This document shows positions 17,528 through 25,460 of a stretch of DNA of 64,000 nt, piece by piece. Position 1 is the first letter of the stretch, and each line of letters begins with the position of its first letter. This DNA comes from Lentzea sp. NBRC 102530. Lineage in GTDB: Bacteria; Actinomycetota; Actinomycetes; Mycobacteriales; Pseudonocardiaceae. The stretch is taken from assembly GCF_030269365.1 (NCBI RefSeq), contig NZ_BSTF01000001.1:558001-622000 (forward strand), given 5' to 3'. The translations under genes and the position numbers were made by a program. Below the pieces are notes generated by a model. The model saw only the letters and a list, made by a program, of their open reading frames with translations, had not been told where the DNA came from and did not search any database.

Positions 17528-17785
17528 ATGAGCACCTTCACCCTCGACGACCTGATCGAGACCATCCACAAGTGCCTCGGCGCGGGGGAGGGCGAGGCCG
17601 TCACCGCCCGGTCCGCCGACCACGCGTTCGCCGACCTGGGCTACGACTCGCTCGCCGTCTACGAGCTGATGACCCGGCTGCAGGACGACACCGGCATCGA
17701 GATCAGCGACGACGACATCGAGACGATCGAGACGCCGCGCCAGGCGCTGGACTTCGTCAACTCGCGGCTGAAGCAGGCGAGCTAG
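17528..17785 (+). CDS. Type II PKS acyl carrier protein, copy 1
   Basis: 85 aa, acidic four-helix ACP. Phosphopantetheine attachment is at Ser41 in DLGYDSLAVYEL. ATG 17528 is 20 bases after the KASIII gene, and its stop abuts the ferredoxin GTG. One of two ACPs in the cluster (other at 25194-25448). In KASIII-primed systems one ACP usually carries the growing chain and the other the primer; position beside KS genes suggests this one serves the minimal PKS. Confidence 0.95.
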   Translation: MSTFTLDDLIETIHKCLGAGEGEAVTARSADHAFADLGYDSLAVYELMTRLQDDTGIEISDDDIETIETPRQALDFVNSRLKQAS

Positions 17786-18019
17786 GTGCCCGTCGAGGTC
17801 CGGGTCGACCGCGGGCGCTGCCGCGGTCTCGGGTTGTGCTCCGGCATGGCGCCGGAGCACTTCCGCGTCACGAGCAACGGTTACTCCGTCCCGCTGGTGC
17901 CGGTCGTGCGACCACCGGACGACGTGGCGCTCGTGCAGGACGTCGCCCGGTGCTGCCCGATGGAGGCCGTCGAGGTCACCGGTGTGGAACACCCCGTCGC
18001 AGGAGAGGCAGGAAGATGA
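17786..18019 (+). CDS. [3Fe-4S]-type ferredoxin, P450 redox partner
   Basis: 77 aa. Cysteine pattern GRCRGLGLCSGMAPEHF, then ARCCPMEAVEV, typical of small actinomycete ferredoxins that feed electrons to P450s. GTG 17786 begins directly after the ACP stop, and the stop overlaps the P450 ATG (ATGA). It likely serves the P450 at 18016 and perhaps the one at 19254. No ferredoxin reductase is present in the window, so a housekeeping reductase must supply it. Confidence 0.9.
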   Translation: MPVEVRVDRGRCRGLGLCSGMAPEHFRVTSNGYSVPLVPVVRPPDDVALVQDVARCCPMEAVEVTGVEHPVAGEAGR

Positions 18020-19203
18020 CCACCGAGACGCAGGAGGTGCTGGACTACCCGTTCGGTGCCGCCACCGGGCTGGAACTGGACCCGCGCTACGCCCGCGTGC
18101 GCACCGCGAAGGGCCTGACCAGGGTCCAGCCCCCGCACGGGGAGCAGGCCTGGCTCGCCACGCGCTACGAGGACGTCAAGGCGGTCCTGGGCGACCGCCG
18201 GTTCAGCCGCGCGATGGGCCGCGAACGCGACGAGCCCAGGACCACCGAGGCACCGCGCCCGGACGGCCTGCTGTCGATGGACGCCCCGCAGCACACCCGG
18301 TTGCGGGTGCTGCTCGCGCAGGCGTTCACCCCGCGCCGCGTCGAGCTGCAACGCCCCGCCGTGCGCGCGATCGCCGAGGAGCTCGTCGGCGCGATGAAGG
18401 CCAAGGGCGCGCCCGCCGAGCTGATCGAGGACTACGCCCTGCCGCTGCCGGTGCGGGTGATCTGCTCGATGCTCGGCGTGCCGCTGGAGGACCGCGAGCG
18501 GTTCGCCGTGTGGACCAACGCGATGGTGTCCATGACGCTCACCGCCGACGAGACCGCCCGGCACTTCGGCGAGATGGCCGGCTACATCACCGGCCTGATC
18601 ACCCGGCGCCGCGCGGAACCGGCCGACGACCTGATGTCGTTGCTGATCCAGGCCCGCGACGACGGTGACCGGCTCAGCGAGCAGGAACTGCTGATCCTGT
18701 GCGTGCAGCTGCTGGTGGCGGGCCACGAGAGCACGTCCACGCAGATCCCGAACTTCGTGCACGTGCTGCTGGAACGCCCGGAACTGCTCGAGCGGATCGC
18801 CGCGGACCACTCGGTCATCCCGGACGCCGTCGAGGAGCTGATGCGGTTCGTGCCGCTCAACGTCGACGCGGTGTTCGCCCGCTACGCCACCGAGGACGTC
18901 GAGGTCGGCGGCACGCTCGTGCGCGCGGGGGAGCCGGTGCTGGTGGAGATCAGCTCGGCGAACCGCGACGCCGCCCGGTTCGCCGACCCGGACGAGATCA
19001 GGTTCGACCGCCCCGGCAACCAGCACGTCGGTTTCGGGCACGGCATCCACCACTGCCTGGGGGCGCAGCTCGCACGCCTGGAGCTGCAGGAGACCCTGCG
19101 CGCGATCGTCGTCCACCTGCCAGGACTGCGACTCGCGGGTGAGGTCGAGTGGAAGTCGCGGACGTTGTTGCGGGGACCGCTGAAGCTGCCCGTCGCCTGG
19201 TGA
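18016..19203 (+). CDS. Cytochrome P450, polyketide tailoring, copy 1
   Basis: 395 aa. I-helix AGHESTSTQ, K-helix EELMRF, heme loop FGHGIHHCLG with axial Cys347. Translationally coupled to the ferredoxin. As the last gene of the first rightward block it is presumably a hydroxylase or oxidative coupling enzyme acting on the polyketide. The substrate cannot be told from sequence. It ends just before a convergent terminator. Confidence 0.95.
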   Translation: MTTETQEVLDYPFGAATGLELDPRYARVRTAKGLTRVQPPHGEQAWLATRYEDVKAVLGDRRFSRAMGRERDEPRTTEAPRPDGLLSMDAPQHTRLRVLLAQAFTPRRVELQRPAVRAIAEELVGAMKAKGAPAELIEDYALPLPVRVICSMLGVPLEDRERFAVWTNAMVSMTLTADETARHFGEMAGYITGLITRRRAEPADDLMSLLIQARDDGDRLSEQELLILCVQLLVAGHESTSTQIPNFVHVLLERPELLERIAADHSVIPDAVEELMRFVPLNVDAVFARYATEDVEVGGTLVRAGEPVLVEISSANRDAARFADPDEIRFDRPGNQHVGFGHGIHHCLGAQLARLELQETLRAIVVHLPGLRLAGEVEWKSRTLLRGPLKLPVAW

Positions 19204-19209
19204 GGACAC

Positions 19210-19247
19210 GCGAAGGAGGGGCCACCGGCCGGTGGCCCCTCCTTCGC
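19210..19247. terminator. Bidirectional terminator between convergent P450 genes
   Basis: Perfect 17-bp inverted repeat, arms 19210-19226 (GCGAAGGAGGGGCCACC) and 19231-19247, 4-nt loop. It sits 6 bases after one P450 stop and 6 bases before the other, so it can end both operons. Confidence 0.9.
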
Positions 19248-19253
19248 ATGTCC

Positions 19254-20468
19254 TCAGAGGACTTCGACGTGCAGGGAGTCGATGCGGCGCAACGCGAAGC
19301 TCTCGATGAACCGGACGTCCGCGCGGTCACCGACGAGCCGCAGGTCCGGAAAACGACGGAAGAACGCGGGCACGGCGATCTCACCCTCGAGCCTCGCCAG
19401 TGCCGCGCCCATGCAGTTGTGGATGCCGTGCCCCCAGCCCAGGTGGCGGTTGTTCTCCCGCAGCAGGTCGAGCCGGTCGGGGTCGGTGAACCTCGCCGGG
19501 TCGCGGTTCGCGGCCGCCTGGCACATGATCACCGCGTCTCCGGCCGGGATCGTGACGCCGCCGTGCGTGACGTCCTCCTTGGCCAGCCGGAACATCACGG
19601 TCGTGAACGGCGCGTCGTAGCGGACGAACTCCTCGACCGCCGCCGGCGCCAGAGAAGGGTCGGCGACCAGCAGGTCCCGCTGGCCGGGGTGGTCGATCAA
19701 CGCCAGGATCGCGCTGCCGAGGAACGCCCGGATGGTGTCGCCGCCGCCCAGCGCGATGGACGCGACCATCGCGACCACCTCGTCGTCGGTGAGCCGTTCG
19801 CCGCCTTCGGTGCCGTCGAGCAGCGCCGTGGTGAGGTCGTCTCCGGGGGACAGGCGCTTCTCCGCGACGATGTCCGCCGCGTAGTCGCAGATCGCGCTGA
19901 ACGCCTGGGGCACCTCGGCCTGCAGCGCCGGGTCGGCGGGGAAGCAGCGGGAGAGGTTCTCGACGAGCTCCGCGTGCCGTTCGATGCGGATGCCGAGGAT
20001 CTCCGCGAGCACGGTCGAGGAGATCACGCCGGCGTAGTCGTCGAGCACGTCGATCTCGCCCTTGCGCGCGCACGCGTCGAGCGTCTCGTTCACGATCCGG
20101 CTGATGGTGTCGCGCCACGTGGCGATGCGGCGCGGGGTGAACGCGCCCATCGCGACGCGGCGCAGGCGGGTGTGGGCGGGCGCGTCGACGACCGAGATGC
20201 CGTCCTCCAGCAGGCTTCCGGTGCCCGCGGTGAGACCCAGCGCGTTGAACGCCTCGCTGCCCCACTTGCGGCCCTCGGTGCTGAACCTGGTGTCGCCCAG
20301 CAACGCGCGCACGTCGTCGTACCGCGTGACCATCCACATCCGGACGTCCCCGATGGGGAAACGGAACTCGTGGATCGGCGAGTGCTCGCGCAGCCACGCG
20401 TACACGGGGTAGGGGTTCTGCGTGTACTCGGGACCGAACAGCGCCGAGGGCGGGGAGAGCGTGGTCAT
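19254..20468 (-). CDS. Cytochrome P450, polyketide tailoring, copy 2
   Basis: 404 aa. Heme loop WGHGIHNCMGAALAR, I-helix ALGGGDTIRAF, K-helix EEFVRY. ATG 20468 overlaps the stop of the MaoC-like gene (ATGA) and has GGAAG 6 nt upstream. It is the last gene of the leftward operon 26900-19254. Clearly diverged from the P450 at 18016, so it probably catalyses a different oxidation. Confidence 0.93.
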   Translation of the reverse strand: MTTLSPPSALFGPEYTQNPYPVYAWLREHSPIHEFRFPIGDVRMWMVTRYDDVRALLGDTRFSTEGRKWGSEAFNALGLTAGTGSLLEDGISVVDAPAHTRLRRVAMGAFTPRRIATWRDTISRIVNETLDACARKGEIDVLDDYAGVISSTVLAEILGIRIERHAELVENLSRCFPADPALQAEVPQAFSAICDYAADIVAEKRLSPGDDLTTALLDGTEGGERLTDDEVVAMVASIALGGGDTIRAFLGSAILALIDHPGQRDLLVADPSLAPAAVEEFVRYDAPFTTVMFRLAKEDVTHGGVTIPAGDAVIMCQAAANRDPARFTDPDRLDLLRENNRHLGWGHGIHNCMGAALARLEGEIAVPAFFRRFPDLRLVGDRADVRFIESFALRRIDSLHVEVL

Positions 20469-21178
20469 GGCGTACTTCCGTTCCATTCCGTGAGTGCTGC
20501 GGGACTGAGGTCGGTGCGCACGTGCGCGACCGCGACGCCGTCGCACGCGACGACGATCTCGACGGCGTCGCGGCCCGCCCGCGCGCCGACGTCCAGGTGG
20601 ACCCCGGAGCCGACGACGACGGGCTGGGTGAACACGGCCTCGAACCAGGTGAGGTCCCGGGGGACGAGGCTCAGGGCGAGGCCGGCGGTGAGCATGCCGT
20701 GCGCGATCACGCCGGGAAACCCGGCCGCACGGGCCGCGGCCGGGTCGAGGTGGATCGGGTTGTGATCACCGGAGGCGTCGGCGTAGCGCGTGACGAGGTC
20801 CTGGTCGACGAACACCCGGCCGAGCGGCACGGCCTCGGTGGCCTTGCCGGGGGCCGCCGGTGCTCCGCCCTGGACGAGCGTGGTGAGCGCCGAGCACACC
20901 ACTCCGGCGTCGTCGTGCAACTCCACCGAGAAGCGGCCTATCACGTTGCCGCGGAACGAACGCACGTCCAGCGTGCGTGCCCGCACCTCCACCCGGTCCG
21001 TGCACGGGCGGAGGTGGTGGATCCGCTGGGCGCGGTGCACGATCCGGTCGTAGTCGAGGCCGAGGTCGTCGCCCCGCACCAGTTCCTCGACGGCTTCGAG
21101 CACGGGCCCGATCACGAACGTGGGCGGCACGGTGGCGCGCGTGTGCCCGATGACCTGAGCGAACTGTTCTGGCGTCAC
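20465..21178 (-). CDS. MaoC-like hydratase/dehydratase (hot-dog fold)
   Basis: 237 aa. The C-terminal half has the hydratase signature RYADASGDHNPIHLDPAAAR followed by GFPGVIAHGMLTAGLAL. The N-terminal 110 residues look like a second, degenerate hot-dog half. Such proteins hydrate or dehydrate 3-hydroxyacyl thioesters. Beside two KASIIIs and a ketoreductase it could dehydrate a reduced diketide primer. GTG 21178 overlaps the stop of the fusion gene (GTGA). Role in starter formation is inference. Confidence 0.85.
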   Translation of the reverse strand: MTPEQFAQVIGHTRATVPPTFVIGPVLEAVEELVRGDDLGLDYDRIVHRAQRIHHLRPCTDRVEVRARTLDVRSFRGNVIGRFSVELHDDAGVVCSALTTLVQGGAPAAPGKATEAVPLGRVFVDQDLVTRYADASGDHNPIHLDPAAARAAGFPGVIAHGMLTAGLALSLVPRDLTWFEAVFTQPVVVGSGVHLDVGARAGRDAVEIVVACDGVAVAHVRTDLSPAALTEWNGSTP

Positions 21179-23457
21179 GGCGTCAGCACCACCTGACCGC
21201 AGTAGCCGAGACCGGACCCGAACCCCATCAGCAGTGCCGGTTCGCCGCTGCCGACCGCGCCTTCCTCCAGCAACGCGTGCAGTGCCAGCGGGATGGACGC
21301 GGCCGAGGTGTTGCCGCTGCGCCGCACGTCGAACGCGACCGCCGCGCCCGGCCGGAGTCCCAGCTCGGCCGCCATGATCGTGATCATCCGCGCGTTCGCC
21401 TGGTGCGGCACGAAAGCGGCGATGTCGGCGGGGGTCAGTCCGGCGGCCGCGACGGCGCGGGCGGCGGCGGGCAGCACGTCGGTCATCGACCACCGGAAGA
21501 CCCGGCGCCCGTCCATGCGCAGCCACGACTCGTCCATCCGCACGGCCTCCAGCGAGTCCTGGCTCGCCCCGCGCACCGCCGGACCGATGCCCGGTTCGGC
21601 GGACCGGCCGACGACCACGGCGCCCGCGCCGTCCGCGAACAGGAACGACGTGCCGCGGTCGTGCGGGTCGACGATGTCGCGCATCCGCTCGACGCCGACC
21701 ACGAGCACGTTCTCCGCCTGTCCCGAGCACACCGCGTCGCTCGCCACCGCCAGTGCGTGCCCGAAGCTCGCGCACGCGGCGTTGAGGTCGAACCCGCTCG
21801 CGGTGTGCGCGCCGACCTGTTGTGCCACAACGGTGGCGAGCGCGGGCATGTGCACCTTGTTGGACGAGGTCGCGGCGATGACGTGGTCGATCCGGTCGGC
21901 GTTCAGGCCAGCGCGCTTGATCGCCTCGGTGGCGGCCTCGGCGCCCATCATCGGCAACGTCTCGTCGGCGGCGGCGAATCCACGCGTGACGATGCCCGAC
22001 CGCGTCTCGATCCACTCCTCGGTGGTGTCGATCAACGTCCGGATCTCGCTGTTGGGCACCGAACGCCGGGGCCGGTAGGCGCCGACGCCGAGCACCCGGC
22101 TGTGGGTGCGAGGGGTGACGGCGAGGGTCCGGGGACGGCCGAACCAGCGGTCCAGCACCACCGTCACGTCCTCGTCGTCACCCGGCTGCCACGCGATCTC
22201 GCCGTCGGGCCTGACCAGCGCGGTGACGTCCGACTCGACGACGACGATCCGCGGCCGGCGCGCGACCGCCTGCCGCAGCCCGTCGTCCGCGCGCACCAAC
22301 GCGACGGCGGCGCCGGACGCGGTGATCGAACCGGGAGGGGACGGCCTGCCCCCGCTCAGCCCGGCGACCACCCGTGCGAGGTGCTCGCGCGCGGTCGGCA
22401 GGCCGATCAGCTCGCCGAAGACCTCCCGCAGCGGATCGATCTCGCTGCCGCCGAACAACAGGCGGGCCTGGGCGCGGACCGAGGACAGCGCGCGGACTCC
22501 GGCCGCGTGCCGTTCGTCGTGGTAGGTGTCGAGCAACGCGACGGGGGAGTGCCCGGTGACGACGGCGGCGAGCTTCCAGCCGAGGTTCGCCGCGTCGAGC
22601 AGGCCGAGGTTGAGCGACTGACCGCCGATCGGCAGCTGCCGGTGCGCGGCGTCACCGGCGAAGAGCACCCGGCCGTCGCGGTACCGGGTGACCTGGCGTG
22701 CCTCGTCGTCGAACCTGTTGACCCACAACGGGGTTCCGGCGCTGATGTCCTCACCGGTGACCCGCCGCCACACCGCGACGAGGTCGTCGAACGACGCACC
22801 GGGATCCGCGCCGAACTCGTGCACCATCAGCCGCGTGACGCCGTTGGGCAAGCGGCCCGAGGTCACCACACCCCTGGCCAGCCGGGTGAACCGGCGCGCG
22901 GGGACGTCGATCCCGTCGACGTCGGCGCGGATCATCGCCAGGGTGGCGGGGGTGCCCTCGAACGGCACTCCCGCCAGGTCCCGGACCGTGCTGTCCTCAC
23001 CGTCGCACGCCACCACGTAATCCGCGTGCACCCGCAACTTGGTGCTGGTGCGCACTTCCACCGAGTCGTCGTGCCGCACGAGCTTGCGCACCCGTTCGCC
23101 GCGCCGCACGTCCGCCCCCAGCGCGACCGCCCGTTCCTCCAGCCGCCGTGCCAGGTCCGCCTGCAACACCTTCCACTGGCCGGGGTGCGCGGTCACGGGC
23201 GTCGAGAGGTCGAGCGCGATGCCGCCGTAGTGCCCGCGCGGGTCGTTGGGCACCTGCTCGCCGAGCACCCCGCGGCCCGCGAGGAAGCCGGCGCTGCGCG
23301 CGTGCAGGGTGGACGCACGGGACTCGGTCGACGGCTCGCTCCCGGCCTCCAGCACGACCACCTCGGCCCCGCCCAGCCGCAGCTCGGTGGCGAGCAGGAG
23401 GCCGACCGGTCCGGCACCGACGACCACCACCTGGCTGCGTGCGACCCGCTTCGCCAT
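21175..23457 (-). CDS. Fusion protein: FAD-dependent aromatic monooxygenase + KASIII
   Basis: 760 aa in one open frame. Residues 1 to about 445 are a class A FAD monooxygenase of polyketide tailoring type: VVVVGAGPVGLLLATELRLG (ADP-binding), CDGEDSTVRDLAG, and FAGDAAHRQLPIGGQ. Residues from about 449 on are a complete KASIII with Cys in NAACASFGHAL, His in FVPHQANARM and Asn in RSGNTSAAS. The linker is about 10 residues (RPRTLAVTPRTHS). The only in-frame start near the junction, GTG 22095, has no purine-rich ribosome site and would trim the KASIII N-terminus. ATG 23457 starts 2 bases after the aromatase stop. Unusual architecture; either half may act separately. Confidence 0.88.
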   Translation of the reverse strand: MAKRVARSQVVVVGAGPVGLLLATELRLGGAEVVVLEAGSEPSTESRASTLHARSAGFLAGRGVLGEQVPNDPRGHYGGIALDLSTPVTAHPGQWKVLQADLARRLEERAVALGADVRRGERVRKLVRHDDSVEVRTSTKLRVHADYVVACDGEDSTVRDLAGVPFEGTPATLAMIRADVDGIDVPARRFTRLARGVVTSGRLPNGVTRLMVHEFGADPGASFDDLVAVWRRVTGEDISAGTPLWVNRFDDEARQVTRYRDGRVLFAGDAAHRQLPIGGQSLNLGLLDAANLGWKLAAVVTGHSPVALLDTYHDERHAAGVRALSSVRAQARLLFGGSEIDPLREVFGELIGLPTAREHLARVVAGLSGGRPSPPGSITASGAAVALVRADDGLRQAVARRPRIVVVESDVTALVRPDGEIAWQPGDDEDVTVVLDRWFGRPRTLAVTPRTHSRVLGVGAYRPRRSVPNSEIRTLIDTTEEWIETRSGIVTRGFAAADETLPMMGAEAATEAIKRAGLNADRIDHVIAATSSNKVHMPALATVVAQQVGAHTASGFDLNAACASFGHALAVASDAVCSGQAENVLVVGVERMRDIVDPHDRGTSFLFADGAGAVVVGRSAEPGIGPAVRGASQDSLEAVRMDESWLRMDGRRVFRWSMTDVLPAAARAVAAAGLTPADIAAFVPHQANARMITIMAAELGLRPGAAVAFDVRRSGNTSAASIPLALHALLEEGAVGSGEPALLMGFGSGLGYCGQVVLTP

Positions 23458-23459
23458 GC

Positions 23460-24407
23460 TCAGGCCGCCTCGGCCTGCTGCTCGACGTGCTGCTTGGCGT
23501 GCTGCAGCGTGGCCCGGCTGTTGCCGCCCAGCGCGTCGCGCACCAGCTTGCGGGCGGACGCGGCGTCGCCGTCCGGCCCGAGCACCTCGGTGATCGCGTT
23601 CCTGCTGATCACGACCGAGTGGTGCGAGGTGACCAGCACGCCGTCGCCGTCGGGCTCGAACGTCCAGCAGCCGGTGTGCGCGACGAGCGACGCGGGCAGG
23701 GTGACCTGCTTGTAGGCGATCTTGTCCGGCAGGCACACGCGGTGCGACCTGGTGGTGTGCGTGCTGCCGTCGTGCGAGCGGGTCCGCATCTCCAGCGTCT
23801 GGACGCCGTCGGGCAGTTCGGTCAGGTCGACCGACGCGACGTGCGGCAGGCGGTCCGGCCACCGCGCCGCGTCCCGGATGAACTCGCGGGCCTGGTCGGC
23901 GGAACCGTTGACGTGCAGGCTGTCCGCGAACGAGAACGTGAGGTCGCGTGCGGACACGGCGAACTCGGCCGTGGACTTGAGCGACGCCAGTTCGCTGCGG
24001 GAGTTCGCGTCCACGGCGGCGGAGATGCGGGCGAGGTCGTCGGGGTCGTCGTCGATCGCGCGGAACTCGTGCAGCAGCCGGACGCGGCACTCGTCGGCGG
24101 ACAACGGTTCCACGATCCAGCCACCGCTCATGAACTCGACCGGCGCGGGAGAGACCTCCTGCCGGAACGTGATGGTGAGCGCGTCCGCGTCGAGCGTGCG
24201 ACGGGACGTCCAGTCGCGCACGTCGCCGTGCGCGGTGGCCCAGATGCGCAACCGCTCGGTGCCCTCACCGCGTTCGAGTTGCTCGACGTGCACGGTCGGC
24301 GGGAACACCCTCGGCCATTCGACCGCGTTCGCGAGCAGGTCGTAGACGTCGCGCGCGTGCGCCGACACCGTGATCTCGTGTTCCACCCTGGCGGTGGCCA
24401 TGGTCAT
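23460..24407 (-). CDS. Didomain aromatase/cyclase (two SRPBCC domains)
   Basis: 315 aa, two Bet v1/SRPBCC domains in tandem (about 1-150 and 155-310), as in ActVII-type enzymes that aromatise the first ring of C9-reduced polyketides. Segments include VEHEITVSAHARDVYDLLAN, VFPPTVHVEQLE, WTSRRTLDADALTITFRQE, and in the second half DAARWPDRLPHV and WTFEPDGDGVLVTSHHSVV. ATG 24407 has AGGGAG 3 nt upstream; ATG 24401, at 9 nt, is an equal alternative. Coupled with the ketoreductase gene 13 bases upstream. Its pairing with a C9-type ketoreductase is expected. Confidence 0.92.
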   Translation of the reverse strand: MTMATARVEHEITVSAHARDVYDLLANAVEWPRVFPPTVHVEQLERGEGTERLRIWATAHGDVRDWTSRRTLDADALTITFRQEVSPAPVEFMSGGWIVEPLSADECRVRLLHEFRAIDDDPDDLARISAAVDANSRSELASLKSTAEFAVSARDLTFSFADSLHVNGSADQAREFIRDAARWPDRLPHVASVDLTELPDGVQTLEMRTRSHDGSTHTTRSHRVCLPDKIAYKQVTLPASLVAHTGCWTFEPDGDGVLVTSHHSVVISRNAITEVLGPDGDAASARKLVRDALGGNSRATLQHAKQHVEQQAEAA

Positions 24408-24420
24408 CGTCTCCCTGGGG

Positions 24421-25197
24421 TCAGAAGTTGCCGAGCCCGCCGCAGACGTTGAGCGCCTGCGCGGTGATCGAGGCCGCCGCGTCGGAGGCGAGGTAGCCGA
24501 CGAGACCGGCGACCTCCTCCGGCGTGCCGTAGCGGCCGAGCGGGATCTTGGCGGTGAACTTGGCGTGGATCTTGTCCTCGGTGGTGTCGAACGCGGTGGC
24601 GTGGTTGCGCCGGATCTTCTGCGCCATGGGGGTTTCGACGTAACCGGGGCACACGGCGTTGACGGTCACGCCGGTGGGGCCGAGCTCGTTGCCCAGCGAC
24701 TTGGTGAAGCCGACGACCCCGTGCTTGGACGCGGAGTACGGCGCCGCCCACACGACACCCTGTTTCCCGGCGGTCGAGGCGATGTTGATGATCCGCCCGC
24801 GCCCGCGCTCCAGCATGCCGCCGACGCGCAGCACCGCCCTGCTCATGCGGAAGACGCTGTTGAGGTTGACGTTGACGACGTCGTCCCACACCTCGTCGGA
24901 GAGGTCCTTGGTGATGCCGCCACCGCTGCGACCGGCGTTGTTGACGAGCACGTCGATGCGGCCCCACCGGTCGTTCGCGGCCTGTGCGAACGCCAGGACC
25001 TGTGTGGCGTCTCCGACGTCCACGGTCGTGCCGTCCGCGTCGAGTCCCTCTTCCTGCAACGCTTTCACGGTGGCGGCGACGTCGTCGGCCGTGCGGGCAC
25101 CGAGGAAGACGCGGTGGCCCTGCGTGCCGAGCGTGCGGGCCACCGCCAGGCCGATGCCGCTGGTCGCGCCGGTGACGACGGCGACGGGCGCGCTCAC
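24421..25197 (-). CDS. Polyketide C9-type ketoreductase (ActIII-like SDR)
   Basis: 258 aa. Short-chain dehydrogenase with NADPH loop VVTGATSGIGLAVA, NNAGRSGGG, and catalytic YSASKHG. Many stretches mirror actinorhodin KR, including GGMLERGRGRIINIASTAGK, VNAVCPGYVETPMAQ and the C-terminal AQALNVCGGLGNF. It reduces the C9 carbonyl of the nascent chain before cyclisation. It could also reduce a diketide primer. GTG 25197 overlaps the ACP stop (GTGA). Confidence 0.95.
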   Translation of the reverse strand: MSAPVAVVTGATSGIGLAVARTLGTQGHRVFLGARTADDVAATVKALQEEGLDADGTTVDVGDATQVLAFAQAANDRWGRIDVLVNNAGRSGGGITKDLSDEVWDDVVNVNLNSVFRMSRAVLRVGGMLERGRGRIINIASTAGKQGVVWAAPYSASKHGVVGFTKSLGNELGPTGVTVNAVCPGYVETPMAQKIRRNHATAFDTTEDKIHAKFTAKIPLGRYGTPEEVAGLVGYLASDAAASITAQALNVCGGLGNF

Positions 25198-25448
25198 CGG
25201 CTCGCCGCCGTGGCGAGTCCCTTGTTGACCAGGGCGATCAGCTCGCGCGGGGTGTCGACCCCGGTCAGCACCGAGTCGTCGAGGTCGACGCCGAACCGCT
25301 GGCGCACCAGCACGGTGACCTCCAGCAGCTGCAGGGACTCGAAGCCGATGTCGGAGAACGCGGTGTCCAGCTGGTCCTCGGTGAGACCGCCGTCGTCGCC
25401 GGCTCCTTCTCGCAGCACCGAACGCAGGTCGTCGATCGTGAAGGCCAT
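25194..25448 (-). CDS. Acyl carrier protein, copy 2
   Basis: 84 aa. Ser38 in DIGFESLQLLEV is the phosphopantetheine site; the common Asp before Ser is Glu here. C-terminal TPRELIALVNKGL is typical of type II PKS ACPs, close to actinorhodin ACP. ATG 25448 lies 12 bases after the FAD monooxygenase stop. A second ACP is characteristic of clusters with KASIII-primed, non-acetate starters. Confidence 0.93.
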   Translation of the reverse strand: MAFTIDDLRSVLREGAGDDGGLTEDQLDTAFSDIGFESLQLLEVTVLVRQRFGVDLDDSVLTGVDTPRELIALVNKGLATAASR

Positions 25449-25460
25449 CGGGGGTTCCTT

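Noticed and set aside
22093..22095. Internal GTG as a separate start for the KASIII half of the fusion
   Set aside because: No purine-rich ribosome site precedes it and it would remove residues before the first beta strand. The continuous frame is the simpler reading, but this is not excluded.
21178..24090. Upstream extension of the monooxygenase-KASIII frame to 24090
   Set aside because: Residues before ATG 23457 are the antisense-frame reading of the aromatase gene; the ADP-binding motif begins right after ATG 23457.
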